Notes: generated by a model from the letters alone, not told the origin. A stretch of 44,101 nt of DNA from Paenibacillus timonensis (GCF_022427145.1 NZ_JAKSXN010000047.1:1-44101), one strand, 5' to 3'. Shown: positions 1 through 8,406, counted from the stretch's first letter. Numbers and translations are program-made.

Positions 1-33
1 ATTTCGGGCTATCCATTCAAATGAGGCGAATTT

Positions 34-103
34 GTTGCACAAAATACAACATATCGCCGCAATCGGCTGAACTCACCGTAAAAAGTTGCACAAAATACAA
101 CAT
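34..103. repeat. Pair of 19-bp direct repeats
   Basis: The same 19 bases (gttgcacaaaatacaacat) occur at 34-52 and 85-103, 51 bp apart. Each copy has short inverted ends, GTTG and CAAC. A hairpin (GCCGAG / CTCGGC, 110-127) follows the second copy. The identity and even spacing suggest either a pair of regulator sites or part of a dispersed intergenic repeat. No gene is recognised in 1-358; the rest of this stretch holds the regulatory region of the ATPase gene. Confidence 0.6.
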
Positions 104-238
104 TGGCAGGCCGAGTTCAAGCTCGGCGGAATAAGGGGCCTTCAACCTGTCAACCTGGTGTTTACAAGACGGGAGAATCGGCATACAATAGGAGTGAATA
201 AAGTTTCTCTAAACCAAAATTATTGTCCTAATACAAAA

Positions 239-330
239 ATGATTATCGTTCTCATTTGTGAGCTGCTCCGGGAAGATCCCGGGGCAGCTTGCGCCATTTT
301 TAGGGGGTTAACAATAATTTTCATTCTCAT
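239..330 (+). promoter_or_regulatory. Promoter region with two Fur/PerR-like boxes and a hairpin
   Basis: Two AT-rich boxes of similar sequence lie at 239-255 (atgattatcgttctcat) and 313-330 (aataattttcattctcat). Both share the TTCTCAT half and resemble the Fur-family 7-1-7 operator. A possible sigma-A promoter (TTGCGC 289-294, 18 nt, AATAAT 313-318) has its -10 inside the second box, the usual geometry for repression. Between the boxes a GC-rich hairpin (262-288, GCTGC-CCGGGA / TCCCGG-GCAGC) is followed by a T-rich stretch and may end transcription from upstream. Which Fur-family protein would bind is not decided by the sequence. Confidence 0.5.
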
Positions 331-358
331 CTCAAACGACCAAAAGGAGGAGTTCGTC

Positions 359-2305
359 ATGGAAGCCGTCCATAGAAGAACGATAAGCGAAGCGCAAAAA
401 ACAGCCCATCAGCCCAACCCGGGCAAGAAGCCGCGGTTCGATTGGGTGCGTCTCTTACGACATAAGGAGATGCTGCTCGCGCTGGGCAGCGGCGGATTGA
501 TGCTCGCCGCTTGGGTCTGGGGACTGCAGGGGACGATGTCATGGGTATCGATGGCGCTTTACATTGCCGCGTACGCGGTCGGGGGATACGTGAAGGCCCG
601 GGAGGGCTTGATCACGTTAGTCAAGGAGCATGACTTAGACGTTAATCTATTGATGATCGCCGCGGCGCTTGGTGCGGCCTCGATCGGTTATTGGAACGAA
701 GGGGCGATGCTCATCTTTATCTTTGCTTTGAGCGGCGCCTTGGAATCGTTCGCCAGCGACCGAAGCCGCAAGGACATCTCCGCGTTGATCGCGATGAAGC
801 CGGAAACCGCGCTTCGCGTCGGCGGAGACGGGATGGAGGTGGTGGCGGTGGAAGCGTTGGCGGTCGGCGACCTGCTGTTGGTCAAACCGGGCGAAGTGAT
901 TCCGGCGGACGGAACCATCCGGACCGGGAGCTCCGCGGTGAACCAATCGGCGATCACCGGGGAGTCGATCCCGGTGGATAAGCAACCGGGCGACGGCGTA
1001 TTTGCCGGGACGCTAAACGGAGAAGGGGCGATTTACGTCGAGGTGTCCAGCCCGGCGGAAGGCACCTTGTTCGCGAAGATCATCACCCTCGTCGAGCAGG
1101 CGCAGCAGGAGGTTCCGGGGACGCAGCGATTTATTAAACGGCTTGAGGGCATTTACGCCAAAACAGTCGTGGTCGCCACCCTGGCACTCATCCTGCTTAC
1201 GCCGTGGCTGGCCGGATGGAGCTGGTCCTTCGCCTTTTATAAGGCGATGGTGTTTCTCGTCGTGGCCTCGCCGTGCGCCATCGTCTCGTCGGTGATGCCG
1301 GCCATGCTCTCGGCGATGTCGAAGAGCGCCCGCAAAGGCGTCCTCTTCAAAGGCGGAGCCCATATGGATCATCTGGGCAGCATTCGGGTCGTCGCCTTCG
1401 ACAAAACCGGGACGCTGACGGAGGGCTCGCCGGTAGTAACCGGGCTGTACACCGCCGAAGGCTATGACCCGCGGGAGGTGCTGGCTGCTTGCGCTGCGGC
1501 AGAGAGCTTGTCGGAGCACCCGCTGGCCAAGGCGATCGTGCGCAAGGCTGAAGCCGAAGGGATCCCGATTCGCGGTGCGGAAGAGCTGCGGGCGCTTCCC
1601 GGCTGGGGCATCGAAGCGGAGGTCTTCGGCGCAACGTGGCGCGTCGGCAAGGCGGACGATGGCGATCCGATGCTGCCGGGACCGCTGGCCGAGCAGCTTC
1701 GCGCCTGGATCGCCGAAGGCCACACCGTCTCCGCCATCCAGCGGAACGGCGGGTACGCCGGCTTGATCGCGCTCCGCGATGAGGTTCGCCCGCAGGCCAA
1801 GGCGGCCATCGACCGGCTGCACGAGCTGGGCCTCGCCGTCGCGATGTTGACGGGCGACCGCAGCGTGACCGCAAACGCACTGGCCGGGGAGATCGGCGTC
1901 GACCTCGTGTACGGCGACCTGCTGCCGCAGGAGAAGGTCGAGCACGTGAGGGCGCTGCGGGAGCGCTACGGCAGCGTCGCGATGGTCGGCGACGGCGTGA
2001 ACGACGCACCGGCGCTGGCGGCGGCGACCGTAGGCATCGCCATGGGCGGCGGCGGCAGCGGCGCGGCGCTGGAGGTGGCGGATGTCGTGCTGATGAACGA
2101 CAGCATTGAGCGGATTGCGGAGACGATCTCGCTCGCTCGGCGGGCTCGGCGAATCGTGAAGCAGAACTTGACGTTTGCCGGCGCGGTCATCCTGATGCTG
2201 ATCGCAAGCAACTTTGCGGCGGGAATCCCGCTGCCGCTCGGCGTAGTGGGTCATGAGGGCAGCACGTTGCTGGTGATTCTAAACGGGCTGCGGCTGCTGC
2301 GGTAA
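359..2305 (+). CDS. P1B-4-type heavy-metal export ATPase (PfeT/ZosA/CoaT-like)
   Basis: Integral membrane P-type ATPase of 648 aa that would pump a transition metal out of the cytoplasm at the cost of ATP. The start at 359 is chosen because AAAGGAGGAG lies just upstream; the open frame itself reaches back to 86. Seen in order: membrane segments from about residue 37, the TGES actuator motif, SPC in the transport helix (S304-P305-C306), the phosphorylated Asp348 in DKTGT, GDGVND at 544-549, and HEGST at 632-636 in the last helix. SPC plus HEG(G/S)T and the lack of an N-terminal metal-binding domain are hallmarks of the P1B-4 class (CoaT, CtpD, PfeT/ZosA), known for Co or Fe(II) export. The Fur/PerR-like boxes upstream make iron efflux the leading guess; cobalt or zinc remain possible. 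Confidence 0.9.
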   Translation: MEAVHRRTISEAQKTAHQPNPGKKPRFDWVRLLRHKEMLLALGSGGLMLAAWVWGLQGTMSWVSMALYIAAYAVGGYVKAREGLITLVKEHDLDVNLLMIAAALGAASIGYWNEGAMLIFIFALSGALESFASDRSRKDISALIAMKPETALRVGGDGMEVVAVEALAVGDLLLVKPGEVIPADGTIRTGSSAVNQSAITGESIPVDKQPGDGVFAGTLNGEGAIYVEVSSPAEGTLFAKIITLVEQAQQEVPGTQRFIKRLEGIYAKTVVVATLALILLTPWLAGWSWSFAFYKAMVFLVVASPCAIVSSVMPAMLSAMSKSARKGVLFKGGAHMDHLGSIRVVAFDKTGTLTEGSPVVTGLYTAEGYDPREVLAACAAAESLSEHPLAKAIVRKAEAEGIPIRGAEELRALPGWGIEAEVFGATWRVGKADDGDPMLPGPLAEQLRAWIAEGHTVSAIQRNGGYAGLIALRDEVRPQAKAAIDRLHELGLAVAMLTGDRSVTANALAGEIGVDLVYGDLLPQEKVEHVRALRERYGSVAMVGDGVNDAPALAAATVGIAMGGGGSGAALEVADVVLMNDSIERIAETISLARRARRIVKQNLTFAGAVILMLIASNFAAGIPLPLGVVGHEGSTLLVILNGLRLLR

Positions 2306-2381
2306 AGGTGCTCGCATTTGGCCATAGAGCTCCTTCATCATTCCTTCATTTAACCTTCACCGAACCCAACCGTTACAAAGA

Positions 2382-2434
2382 TTGACAGGAAGCCGCAGCC
2401 TTCACATAATTAGAATCAAGCAATAATGATTCTA
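2382..2434 (+). promoter_or_regulatory. Sigma-A promoter of trxB with downstream inverted repeat
   Basis: TTGACA (2382-2387), a 17-nt spacer and CATAAT (2405-2410) form a near-consensus promoter. Directly after the -10 there is a perfect 7-bp inverted repeat, TAGAATC (2411-2417) and GATTCTA (2428-2434), separated by 10 nt. It covers the expected transcription start and looks like an operator. Confidence 0.65.
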
Positions 2435-2471
2435 TTTCATTCGGATGAATCCATTGAAGGGGTTTGAGGAT

Positions 2472-3422
2472 ATGTACAAATCGATTATTATCGGCACAGG
2501 ACCAGCAGGGTTAACCGCGGCGATTTATCTGGCCCGCGCCAACATGAATCCGCTGATTATCGAGGGGCCGCAGCCTGGCGGCCAATTGACGACAACGACG
2601 GAAGTGGAGAATTTCCCGGGGTTCCCGGAAGGGATCATGGGCCCGGAATTGATGGATAATATGCGTAAGCAAGCGGAACGTTTCGGCGCCGAATTCCGCA
2701 CCGGTTGGGTGAACAGCGTGGACCTGAGCCAACGACCGTTCAAGCTGCAGGTGGAGGGACTCGGCGAGCTCGTTGCCGAGACGCTGGTATTGTCGACAGG
2801 AGCTACGGCCAAATACCTGGGCATTCCGGGCGAAGAGATCAATGTCGGGCGCGGCGTAAGCACTTGCGCGACTTGCGACGGATTTTTCTTCCGCGGGAAG
2901 GAGATCATCGTGGTGGGCGGCGGCGATTCCGCGCTGGAGGAAGCCGGCTTCCTGACCCGTTTTGCTTCGAAAGTGACCTTGGTGCACCGTCGCGACGAGC
3001 TCCGCGCATCGAAGATCATGCAGGATCGCGTGCGCAGCAACGAGAAAATCGAATTGGCGCTAAATCGGACGCCGCTTGAAGTCATCGCCGGCGAGCATGG
3101 GGTCGCCGGACTGAAGGTGCGCAACAACGCAACAGGCGAGGAAGAGATCATTCCGGCCAGCGGTGTATTCGTGGCGATCGGCCATCAACCGAACACCTCG
3201 TTCCTGGGCGGTCAAATCGACCTGGACGCGAACGGGTACATCGTGGTGAAGCCGGGCACTTCCGAGACTAACGTTCCGGGCGTCTTCGCTTGCGGCGACG
3301 TGCAGGATACCCGCTACCGCCAAGCGATCACCGCGGCGGGAAGCGGCTGCATGGCTGCCATCGATTGCGAGAAATTCATCGAGAGCACCGAGCATGAGGC
3401 GGTAGCCGCTGCCGGAAAATAA
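2472..3422 (+). CDS. trxB: Thioredoxin-disulfide reductase
   Basis: Cytoplasmic flavoenzyme of 316 aa that reduces thioredoxin with NADPH. The N-terminus carries the FAD-binding GTGPAG motif. The middle has the redox-active CATC pair followed by DG, then the NADPH-binding GGGDSA motif; the C-terminus holds the FAD motif ending in ACGD. Length and order match bacterial low-molecular-weight TrxB. The start at 2472 is preferred over 2445 because GAAGGGG lies 9 nt upstream and the family begins with the [12 protein letters not shown] strand. It is a single gene between its own promoter and a strong terminator. Confidence 0.95.
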   Translation: MYKSIIIGTGPAGLTAAIYLARANMNPLIIEGPQPGGQLTTTTEVENFPGFPEGIMGPELMDNMRKQAERFGAEFRTGWVNSVDLSQRPFKLQVEGLGELVAETLVLSTGATAKYLGIPGEEINVGRGVSTCATCDGFFFRGKEIIVVGGGDSALEEAGFLTRFASKVTLVHRRDELRASKIMQDRVRSNEKIELALNRTPLEVIAGEHGVAGLKVRNNATGEEEIIPASGVFVAIGHQPNTSFLGGQIDLDANGYIVVKPGTSETNVPGVFACGDVQDTRYRQAITAAGSGCMAAIDCEKFIESTEHEAVAAAGK

Positions 3423-3431
3423 GGCATAGCG

Positions 3432-3472
3432 AAACGGCGATACAGGTAAGAGCCTGTATCGCCGTTTTTTTC
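3432..3472. terminator. Rho-independent terminator after trxB
   Basis: A 15-bp stem (AAACGGCGATACAGG with its complement), a 6-nt loop and a run of seven Ts follow the trxB stop. The gene on the other strand ends at 3494, so the hairpin may serve both convergent genes, although the T-run is good only on the plus strand. Confidence 0.9.
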
Positions 3473-3493
3473 GCGTTATATCGTTATGCACCG

Positions 3494-3691
3494 TTAGCTG
3501 AACAGTCCGGCAATCAATTGAAAGACGAAATACCCTAACACGCCGCTTCCGATCAACGTGAGGCCGGACCGCTTGCGCCCCTGGAATAATCGCAGCACGC
3601 CAAGGCTGACCAGAGGGGCAACAATGAGCAAAAAAAACATGACGGCAATAAACAATTCCACGGATATATCCGAAATATTCACGATAGTCAT
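3494..3691 (-). CDS. Small hypothetical membrane protein
   Basis: A 65-aa protein that I do not recognise. It has two hydrophobic segments (about residues 10-33 and 44-63) with a basic loop (QGRKRSG) between them, consistent with a two-span membrane protein. The open frame begins at 3736, but the first residues there are polar and unlike a start; the ATG at 3691 is preceded by GGAG at about 11 nt. Convergent with trxB. No function can be assigned. Confidence 0.6.
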   Translation of the reverse strand: MTIVNISDISVELFIAVMFFLLIVAPLVSLGVLRLFQGRKRSGLTLIGSGVLGYFVFQLIAGLFS

Positions 3692-3987
3692 CCGATCCGA
3701 TTCTCCATTCCTACGGAAATCTGTATGATTGCGCAATGATATAAATCACAAGTTGATATTTTTTATTATACATAAGCCCGGCTTTCATTTGTAGAAGCTG
3801 AATGTGAAAATTAGGCGTCAGAATCACGTCATTTTTGCGACGGATTCCCGTTTCGGGATTTGTCCGAAACCTTCCGTCCGTTCGACAAAACTAGAAAGCT
3901 TTTGCGGGATCGACTATGTTACAATGGGCTTGAAAGACCGGTAGAAGGACACTCTATGCAGCTTGACCGGAAGGTGAGGGAAGCCAG

Positions 3988-5121
3988 ATGGGAAAGAAAA
4001 TCGGGAAACTTTCGAAGGGGTGGCTCATAACCGGGTTGATCGGCGGCGTACTGCTAGGATGCGAACCGCTGGGATGGATTGCCGTTCCGGTTCATGCGGC
4101 CACGGAACCTGCTACGGTTACCACCTCCAAGCAACTGCAGACCAAGCTGGCGGAAGGGATGGAGGCGCGGAGCACGACCATTACCTTGAAATATAAGGGG
4201 TCGACCAAAAATTTGGAGAAGCAGCTGAAGCAGGCGGTGAACGATGCGTTGGATGCCGATCCCTATACGAAATATATCGTGGATCGTTACGTGTATTCCT
4301 GGCGAGGCACCACGGGTTCAGCCAAGATAACGCTGCAGGTCCATTACCGCGAAACGGCCCAGCAGACCGCCTATGTGCGCCAACGGGTAAAGGAAATCCT
4401 GAAGCAGGCGGTTGAACCGGGCATGAACGCCCATCAGAAAATTAAAGCGATTCACGATTATGTCGTGTTGAACCTGAAATACGATACCGATCTGCAAAAA
4501 TATACGGCGTACGAAGGTCTGCAAACCGGCGAAGCGGTATGTCAAGGCTACGCCCTATTGACTTACGAGCTGTTGAAGGAAGCAGGCATCGAGAACCGTT
4601 TGGTCGAAGGGACAGCCGGAGACCAGTTGCATGCCTGGAATCTCGTGCGTCTCGATAACCGCTGGTACCATCTCGATACGACCTGGGACGACCCGGTCCC
4701 CGATGTACCGAAGCGGGTAAGCTATTCGTATTATTTGCGAACGGATGCGCAGATGCGGGAGGATCATGTCTGGATCGCGGCGGATTATCCTCCGGCCTCC
4801 GTGCCTTATTTAAAGACGCTTCAAGCGTTGATTGAGGCGGGCGGGACCAAGAAGGAGGCTTATCTTAACCTGAAAACAGCGCTGGGTTACGACCTGTATG
4901 ATGCCGACGCGGCGGTGTCCAACGCCAAAGGGCTGGCGGATCGGGTCAAGAACGGTTTGAAAGACGGGAAAAGTTCGTTAACCGTGCGTTATGCCGGTTC
5001 GGATGAGCAGCTATTGGAGGACTTAGCCGGGTTGTACGATCTGGGCATCCGTAATATCCGTTATCTGATGGAACCGTTGGAAGGAACGGGGGATTTAAGG
5101 GTCGAGATTCATTGGGAGTAG
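3988..5121 (+). CDS. Secreted transglutaminase-like domain protein
   Basis: A 377-aa exported protein. The N-terminus has a basic start, a hydrophobic core to about residue 35 and a likely signal peptidase I site after VHA; an LLGC stretch near residue 25 could alternatively be a weak lipobox. A transglutaminase/protease-like fold lies at about 140-245 with the full papain-like triad visible: Cys185 in GEAVCQGYA, His215 in HAWN, Asp230 in LDTTWDDP. Such domains act on proteins or peptides at the cell surface in Bacillota, but the substrate cannot be read from sequence. The upstream 295 bp holds the hairpin CCCGTTTCGGG and a TACAAT hexamer (3920-3925) without a clear -35. GGTGAGGG precedes the ATG. 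Confidence 0.8.
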   Translation: MGKKIGKLSKGWLITGLIGGVLLGCEPLGWIAVPVHAATEPATVTTSKQLQTKLAEGMEARSTTITLKYKGSTKNLEKQLKQAVNDALDADPYTKYIVDRYVYSWRGTTGSAKITLQVHYRETAQQTAYVRQRVKEILKQAVEPGMNAHQKIKAIHDYVVLNLKYDTDLQKYTAYEGLQTGEAVCQGYALLTYELLKEAGIENRLVEGTAGDQLHAWNLVRLDNRWYHLDTTWDDPVPDVPKRVSYSYYLRTDAQMREDHVWIAADYPPASVPYLKTLQALIEAGGTKKEAYLNLKTALGYDLYDADAAVSNAKGLADRVKNGLKDGKSSLTVRYAGSDEQLLEDLAGLYDLGIRNIRYLMEPLEGTGDLRVEIHWE

Positions 5122-5125
5122 GATC

Positions 5126-5178
5126 AAAAAAAACGAGCAGGGGTCAGCGACATTGAATGTCCAGACTCCTGCTCTTTG
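5126..5178. terminator. Bidirectional terminator between convergent genes
   Basis: GAGCAGG (5135-5141) pairs with CCTGCTC (5168-5174), with further pairing inside. T-rich sequence flanks it on both strands (seven As at 5126-5133 read as U on the minus transcript). It separates the transglutaminase-like gene from the lysine permease gene. Confidence 0.8.
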
Positions 5179-5187
5179 ATTTGGCAT

Positions 5188-6660
5188 TTATTTCTCGATA
5201 TTCACCGGGTGCAGCTCGAGATCGCATTCCTTCAGCGGAATGACCTTCGTTTTCTTGGTCCATTTGTAGCCGAGCCAGACCACCAGGAACAGCGGGATGC
5301 TGATGTACGAGACGGCGACGCCGTACCAGTCGATGGTTTCGCCGGTAAAGGCGGCTACGTTTTGCCCCAGGATGACGACAAAGCACAGCGCAAAAGCGAA
5401 GAGTGGACCAAACGGGAACCAACGCGCCTTATACGGCAGGTCGTTCAGGTCCCGGCCTTGAGCCACGTAGGCCCGGCGGAAACGGTAATGGCTGATGGCG
5501 ATGCCGAGCCACGTGATGAAGCCGCACATGCCGGAGGCGTTAAGCAGCCAGTTATATACTACGCCGTCGCCGAACAAAGAGGCGAAGAAGGCGACCATCC
5601 CGACGAGCGTTGTCATCAAAAGCGCGTTCATCGGAATGCCGCGGGAGTTCAGCCTCGCCAGGAACTTCGGCGCTTTTCCGCGCAGGGCCAGGGAATACAG
5701 CACCCGCGAGGAGGCGTACATCCCCGAGTTGCCGGCCGACAGGACGGACGACAGGATGACGGCGTTCATGACCGACGCGGCGAAGGCCAGCCCGGCTTTT
5801 TCGAACACAAGGGTGAACGGACTGACGCCGATGTTTTCGATTCCGCCTTGCAGCAGATTCGGATTGGTATAGGGGATCAGCATCCCGATGACGAGGATCG
5901 CCAGGATGTAAAAGACGAGGATCCGCCAGAACACTTGCCGAATCGCGCGAGGTACATGCTCTCTCGGGTTATGGCTCTCGCCGGCGGCCACGCCGACCAT
6001 TTCCGTTCCCTGGAACGAGAAGCCGGCCGCCATAAATACGCCAAGGATCGTGAAGAAACCGCCATGGAACGGAGCATCCCCTACCGTGAAGTTGGAGAAG
6101 CCCACGGCCTCGCCCCCCATAATGCCGAAAATCATGAGCACGCCAACGATCAGGAAAACAATCACGACGGCGATTTTGATCATGGCAAACCAGTATTCCG
6201 ATTCGCCGTAGCCTTTGACCGACAGGATGTTCAGCAGGACGATCAAGGCGAGGAACAACACGCTCCAGAGCAGCGACGGGCTGTCGGGGAACCAGTACTT
6301 GATAATCAGCGTCGCCGCGGACAACTCGGCTGCGATGGTGATCGCCCAGTTGTACCAGAAGTTCCAGCCCATGGCGAAACCTAGGGAAGGATCGACGAAG
6401 CGGGAGGCGTACGTTTCAAACGAACCGGAATCCGGCATGTAGGTGGCCAGTTCGCCTAAGCTGGTCATCAGGAAATAGACCATGATGCCGACGGCGGCAT
6501 ACGCGAGCAGCGCTCCGCCGGGACCTGCGGAGGCAATGGCGCCGCCGCTCGCCAGGAACAGGCCGGTCCCGATCGAACCGCCCAAGGCGATCATCGTCAT
6601 ATGGCGGGCTTTAAGCCCCGGCTTCAGCCGATCGTCCGCCGTGTGGTTTGGTTTACTCAT
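5188..6660 (-). CDS. lysP: Lysine-type amino acid permease (APC/AAT family)
   Basis: A 490-aa cytoplasmic-membrane transporter with about 12 hydrophobic spans. The first helix carries the substrate-binding GGSIGTGLF motif typical of the APC superfamily, followed by GPGGALLAY and the SLGELATYMPDSGSF segment of the amino-acid transporter (LysP/AnsP/RocE-like) branch. The family imports amino acids by proton symport. The substrate is assigned from the 5' leader, which is a lysine riboswitch: lysine-dependent repression of a permease implies lysine uptake. AAGGAG lies just upstream of the ATG at 6660. The symbol rests on the riboswitch plus family, not on full-length homology. Confidence 0.88.
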   Translation of the reverse strand: MSKPNHTADDRLKPGLKARHMTMIALGGSIGTGLFLASGGAIASAGPGGALLAYAAVGIMVYFLMTSLGELATYMPDSGSFETYASRFVDPSLGFAMGWNFWYNWAITIAAELSAATLIIKYWFPDSPSLLWSVLFLALIVLLNILSVKGYGESEYWFAMIKIAVVIVFLIVGVLMIFGIMGGEAVGFSNFTVGDAPFHGGFFTILGVFMAAGFSFQGTEMVGVAAGESHNPREHVPRAIRQVFWRILVFYILAILVIGMLIPYTNPNLLQGGIENIGVSPFTLVFEKAGLAFAASVMNAVILSSVLSAGNSGMYASSRVLYSLALRGKAPKFLARLNSRGIPMNALLMTTLVGMVAFFASLFGDGVVYNWLLNASGMCGFITWLGIAISHYRFRRAYVAQGRDLNDLPYKARWFPFGPLFAFALCFVVILGQNVAAFTGETIDWYGVAVSYISIPLFLVVWLGYKWTKKTKVIPLKECDLELHPVNIEK

Positions 6661-6737
6661 GGGTGAAACACTCCTTCTAAGCTCGTAGTTTTCCCCGGAA
6701 CCCGCCTCCGATTCGCCGGCGGACGATGAGCTTCACA

Positions 6738-6767
6738 GAAAAAGGCCGCGGAAAGGACTCCGCGGCC
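6738..6767 (-). terminator. Riboswitch-controlled intrinsic terminator
   Basis: On the minus strand GGCCGCGG and CCGCGGCC form an 8-bp stem with an 8-nt loop followed by five Us. It lies between the lysine aptamer and the permease start and is the expected expression platform: lysine binding favours this stem and stops transcription. Confidence 0.85.
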
Positions 6768-6784
6768 ATATTTATACCGTTTAT

Positions 6785-7003
6785 CCGCACCATTCCATGA
6801 AGATAGCTCACCACGATATCCCCCGGGTGACGGGAATACCGTGACAGTTCTGTCCCTTTCGGAAACAGCCCCAGCCGGATGCCGACAGAAGCGGGCAGCC
6901 AAGCTTCGGCGACGGTGCCTTTCGACCGGCTTCACGGGCGGCTTCTGGCGCCTCCTCCGGTGTACTCTTCACAATCGCGACCTCTACCCCACCAAATGAT
7001 GAG
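6785..7003 (-). ncRNA. Lysine riboswitch (L box)
   Basis: Read on the minus strand, the 495-bp gap before the permease contains the signature blocks of the L box in order: GGTAGAGG followed by CGCGA and AAGAGTA (about 6963-6988), GAAAGG, CGTCGCCGAAGC (about 6903-6914), a GGGCTGT arm, CTGTCACGG, and GAGCTATC (6802-6809), which pairs back to GGTAG to close the P1 stem. The family binds lysine and regulates lysine synthesis and transport. With the terminator at 6738-6767 it should switch off the permease when lysine is plentiful. Borders are approximate. Confidence 0.92.
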
Positions 7004-7016
7004 GTTTATATGGTAA

Positions 7017-7080
7017 TTCAAAAATCGTCAATCCCTAACCGATTTTTGAATCTATATTTGATGTGTGAACACATTTTCAA
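7017..7080 (-). promoter_or_regulatory. Promoter region of the lysine leader with two palindromes
   Basis: On the minus strand a promoter can be read as TTGAAA (7075-7080), 18 nt, TATAGA (7051-7056). Its spacer contains the perfect palindrome ATGTGT-GA-ACACAT (7061-7074). Just downstream is a perfect 11-bp inverted repeat, TTCAAAAATCG (7017-7027) and CGATTTTTGAA (7040-7050). A second possible promoter, TTGACG (7026-7031) with TATAAA (7005-7010), has a short 15-nt spacer and its -35 overlaps the inverted repeat. Both palindromes look like protein-binding sites in addition to the riboswitch. Confidence 0.5.
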
Positions 7081-7156
7081 AGTATAGCGCATGAGAGATA
7101 GCCAAGCAATGTCAAATTAATGACAAGTGGTCAAATAAAATCCAGCAAAGTAAGGG

Positions 7157-8302
7157 TTATTTGCTGTCTCCCCGGTCACGACCCGCCATTTGTTGCCAGA
7201 CGGTTCCGGCAGCCTGCTCGCCGGATTCGATCCGCTCGACGGCCATGCGCGCTTGCAGGCCAACCTCAAACTCAGGGTCGTCCACCGCTGCGCGCAGCGC
7301 CTCCAAGGCGTCATCGGTGCCGACCTCGTACAGGAAGCGGGCCGCGCGCCAACGGACCAGCTTGCTGCTGTCCGACAGCGCCGCGATCATCGGCCCCGTG
7401 GCCGCGGGATCGCCGATGTCGGACAGCGTGTCGCCGGCGGTACGGCGCACGGCGGCGGAGGCATCGCGCAGCGCCTCGTACAGCAGCTCCATCGCTTCCG
7501 GCGTCCGCAGGTCGCCAAGGTAGACGACGGCGAGCCGGCGGAGCTGCATTTGCGGGTCGCGCAGCGCCTCCGCCAGCAGCGGCAGCGCTTCTGCGCCCGG
7601 CTGCTGCAGCGCCTCCAGCGCGGCGTAGCGCACGCGCCAATCCGGATCCTTCATCCGCTCGCGGATTTCGTCCAGGCCAAGCTCGCGCCGCTGCTCGACG
7701 AACTCCGTCTCGCTGCGGCCGTGGGCGATCGCTTGCGCGACGATGCCCTTCAACCGCTCCGGCGGATACGCCGCTTCCAGCTCCTGCTCGATCTCTCGGG
7801 CGATGTCGGGCAGCTCGCCGTAGCGTACGCCGTAATCGGTGAGCTTGCGCTCCTTGATCAGCGTGGCGCTGGCTACCTCGGTCACGGCGTTTACGAACCG
7901 CTCGGACAGTGAAATCCGCTCTTCGCGGTTCCCCGCCTTCACCCGGATTTGCATCGGGATGCCGCGGAAGAACTGCACAAACACCTGTGCTTCCCCGTAC
8001 CCCGATCCTTCTCCGCTTTCCGGGCTCCAGGCCGATTCGACCCCTTCCTGCCCGAACTGCTTCTGCACTTCGGACAGAATGGCCGCCCAATCGGCGTTCC
8101 CCTTACGGTCCAAGGCAACGAAATCGGCGGTGTGGAACACGCTTCTTACCCCGGGAATATGCAGCAGCCCGCGGATCCAGGCTGGGGCAGAACGTTCGTT
8201 GTCGGGCGTATATGTTTTCCGAATCCCCGGCTCCAGGCTTTCATCCAAATGCAGCTTCATGGAATTCGGGCTGGGGGTCGGTTCGATAAAGACGATCTTC
8301 AT
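7157..8302 (-). CDS. Conserved virulence factor C-like protein (YpgR/CvfC family; NifU N-domain plus HEAT repeats)
   Basis: A 381-aa cytoplasmic protein. Residues 1 to about 90 form an Nfu/NifU N-terminal-like domain (PSPNSMKL, VRSVFHTADFVALDRKG), as in iron-sulfur scaffold partners. A conserved middle region (about 95-200, VFVQFFRGIPMQIRVK) follows. The C-terminal 160 residues are a run of HEAT/PBS-lyase-type helical repeats (DPDWRVRYAALEAL, DPQMQLRRLAVVYLGD, DASAAVRRTAGDTLSDIGD, DSSKLVRWRAARFLYEVG, DPEFEVGLQARMAVE). This order matches B. subtilis YpgR and S. aureus CvfC, whose biochemical role is unknown. AAAGGAG lies upstream of the ATG. Confidence 0.85.
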   Translation of the reverse strand: MKIVFIEPTPSPNSMKLHLDESLEPGIRKTYTPDNERSAPAWIRGLLHIPGVRSVFHTADFVALDRKGNADWAAILSEVQKQFGQEGVESAWSPESGEGSGYGEAQVFVQFFRGIPMQIRVKAGNREERISLSERFVNAVTEVASATLIKERKLTDYGVRYGELPDIAREIEQELEAAYPPERLKGIVAQAIAHGRSETEFVEQRRELGLDEIRERMKDPDWRVRYAALEALQQPGAEALPLLAEALRDPQMQLRRLAVVYLGDLRTPEAMELLYEALRDASAAVRRTAGDTLSDIGDPAATGPMIAALSDSSKLVRWRAARFLYEVGTDDALEALRAAVDDPEFEVGLQARMAVERIESGEQAAGTVWQQMAGRDRGDSK

Positions 8303-8377
8303 AAAATACTCACGACTCCTTTCTTAAGGTGACTCCATCCTTCACAGATTCTTTAATTTTTTATTATTTTCTTGTTT

Positions 8378-8406
8378 ATTGTACCTCAATGCGCTGCATT
8401 GCCCAA
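8378..8406 (-). promoter_or_regulatory. Sigma-A promoter for the CvfC-like gene
   Basis: On the minus strand TTGGGC (8401-8406), a 17-nt spacer and TACAAT (8378-8383) precede the CvfC-like gene. The spacer contains AATGC-AGC-GCATT, a short inverted repeat. The divergent cytochrome bd operon starts about 60 bp away on the other strand. Confidence 0.55.

Noticed and set aside
86..358. 91-residue N-terminal extension of the metal ATPase
   Set aside because: It would run through the Fur-like boxes and hairpin, and the strong AAAGGAGGAG site supports the start at 359.
5176..6384. 402-aa plus-strand ORF opposite the lysine permease
   Set aside because: It mirrors the permease gene; its protein is Asp/Arg/His-rich without a domain, whereas the minus strand encodes a clear transporter.
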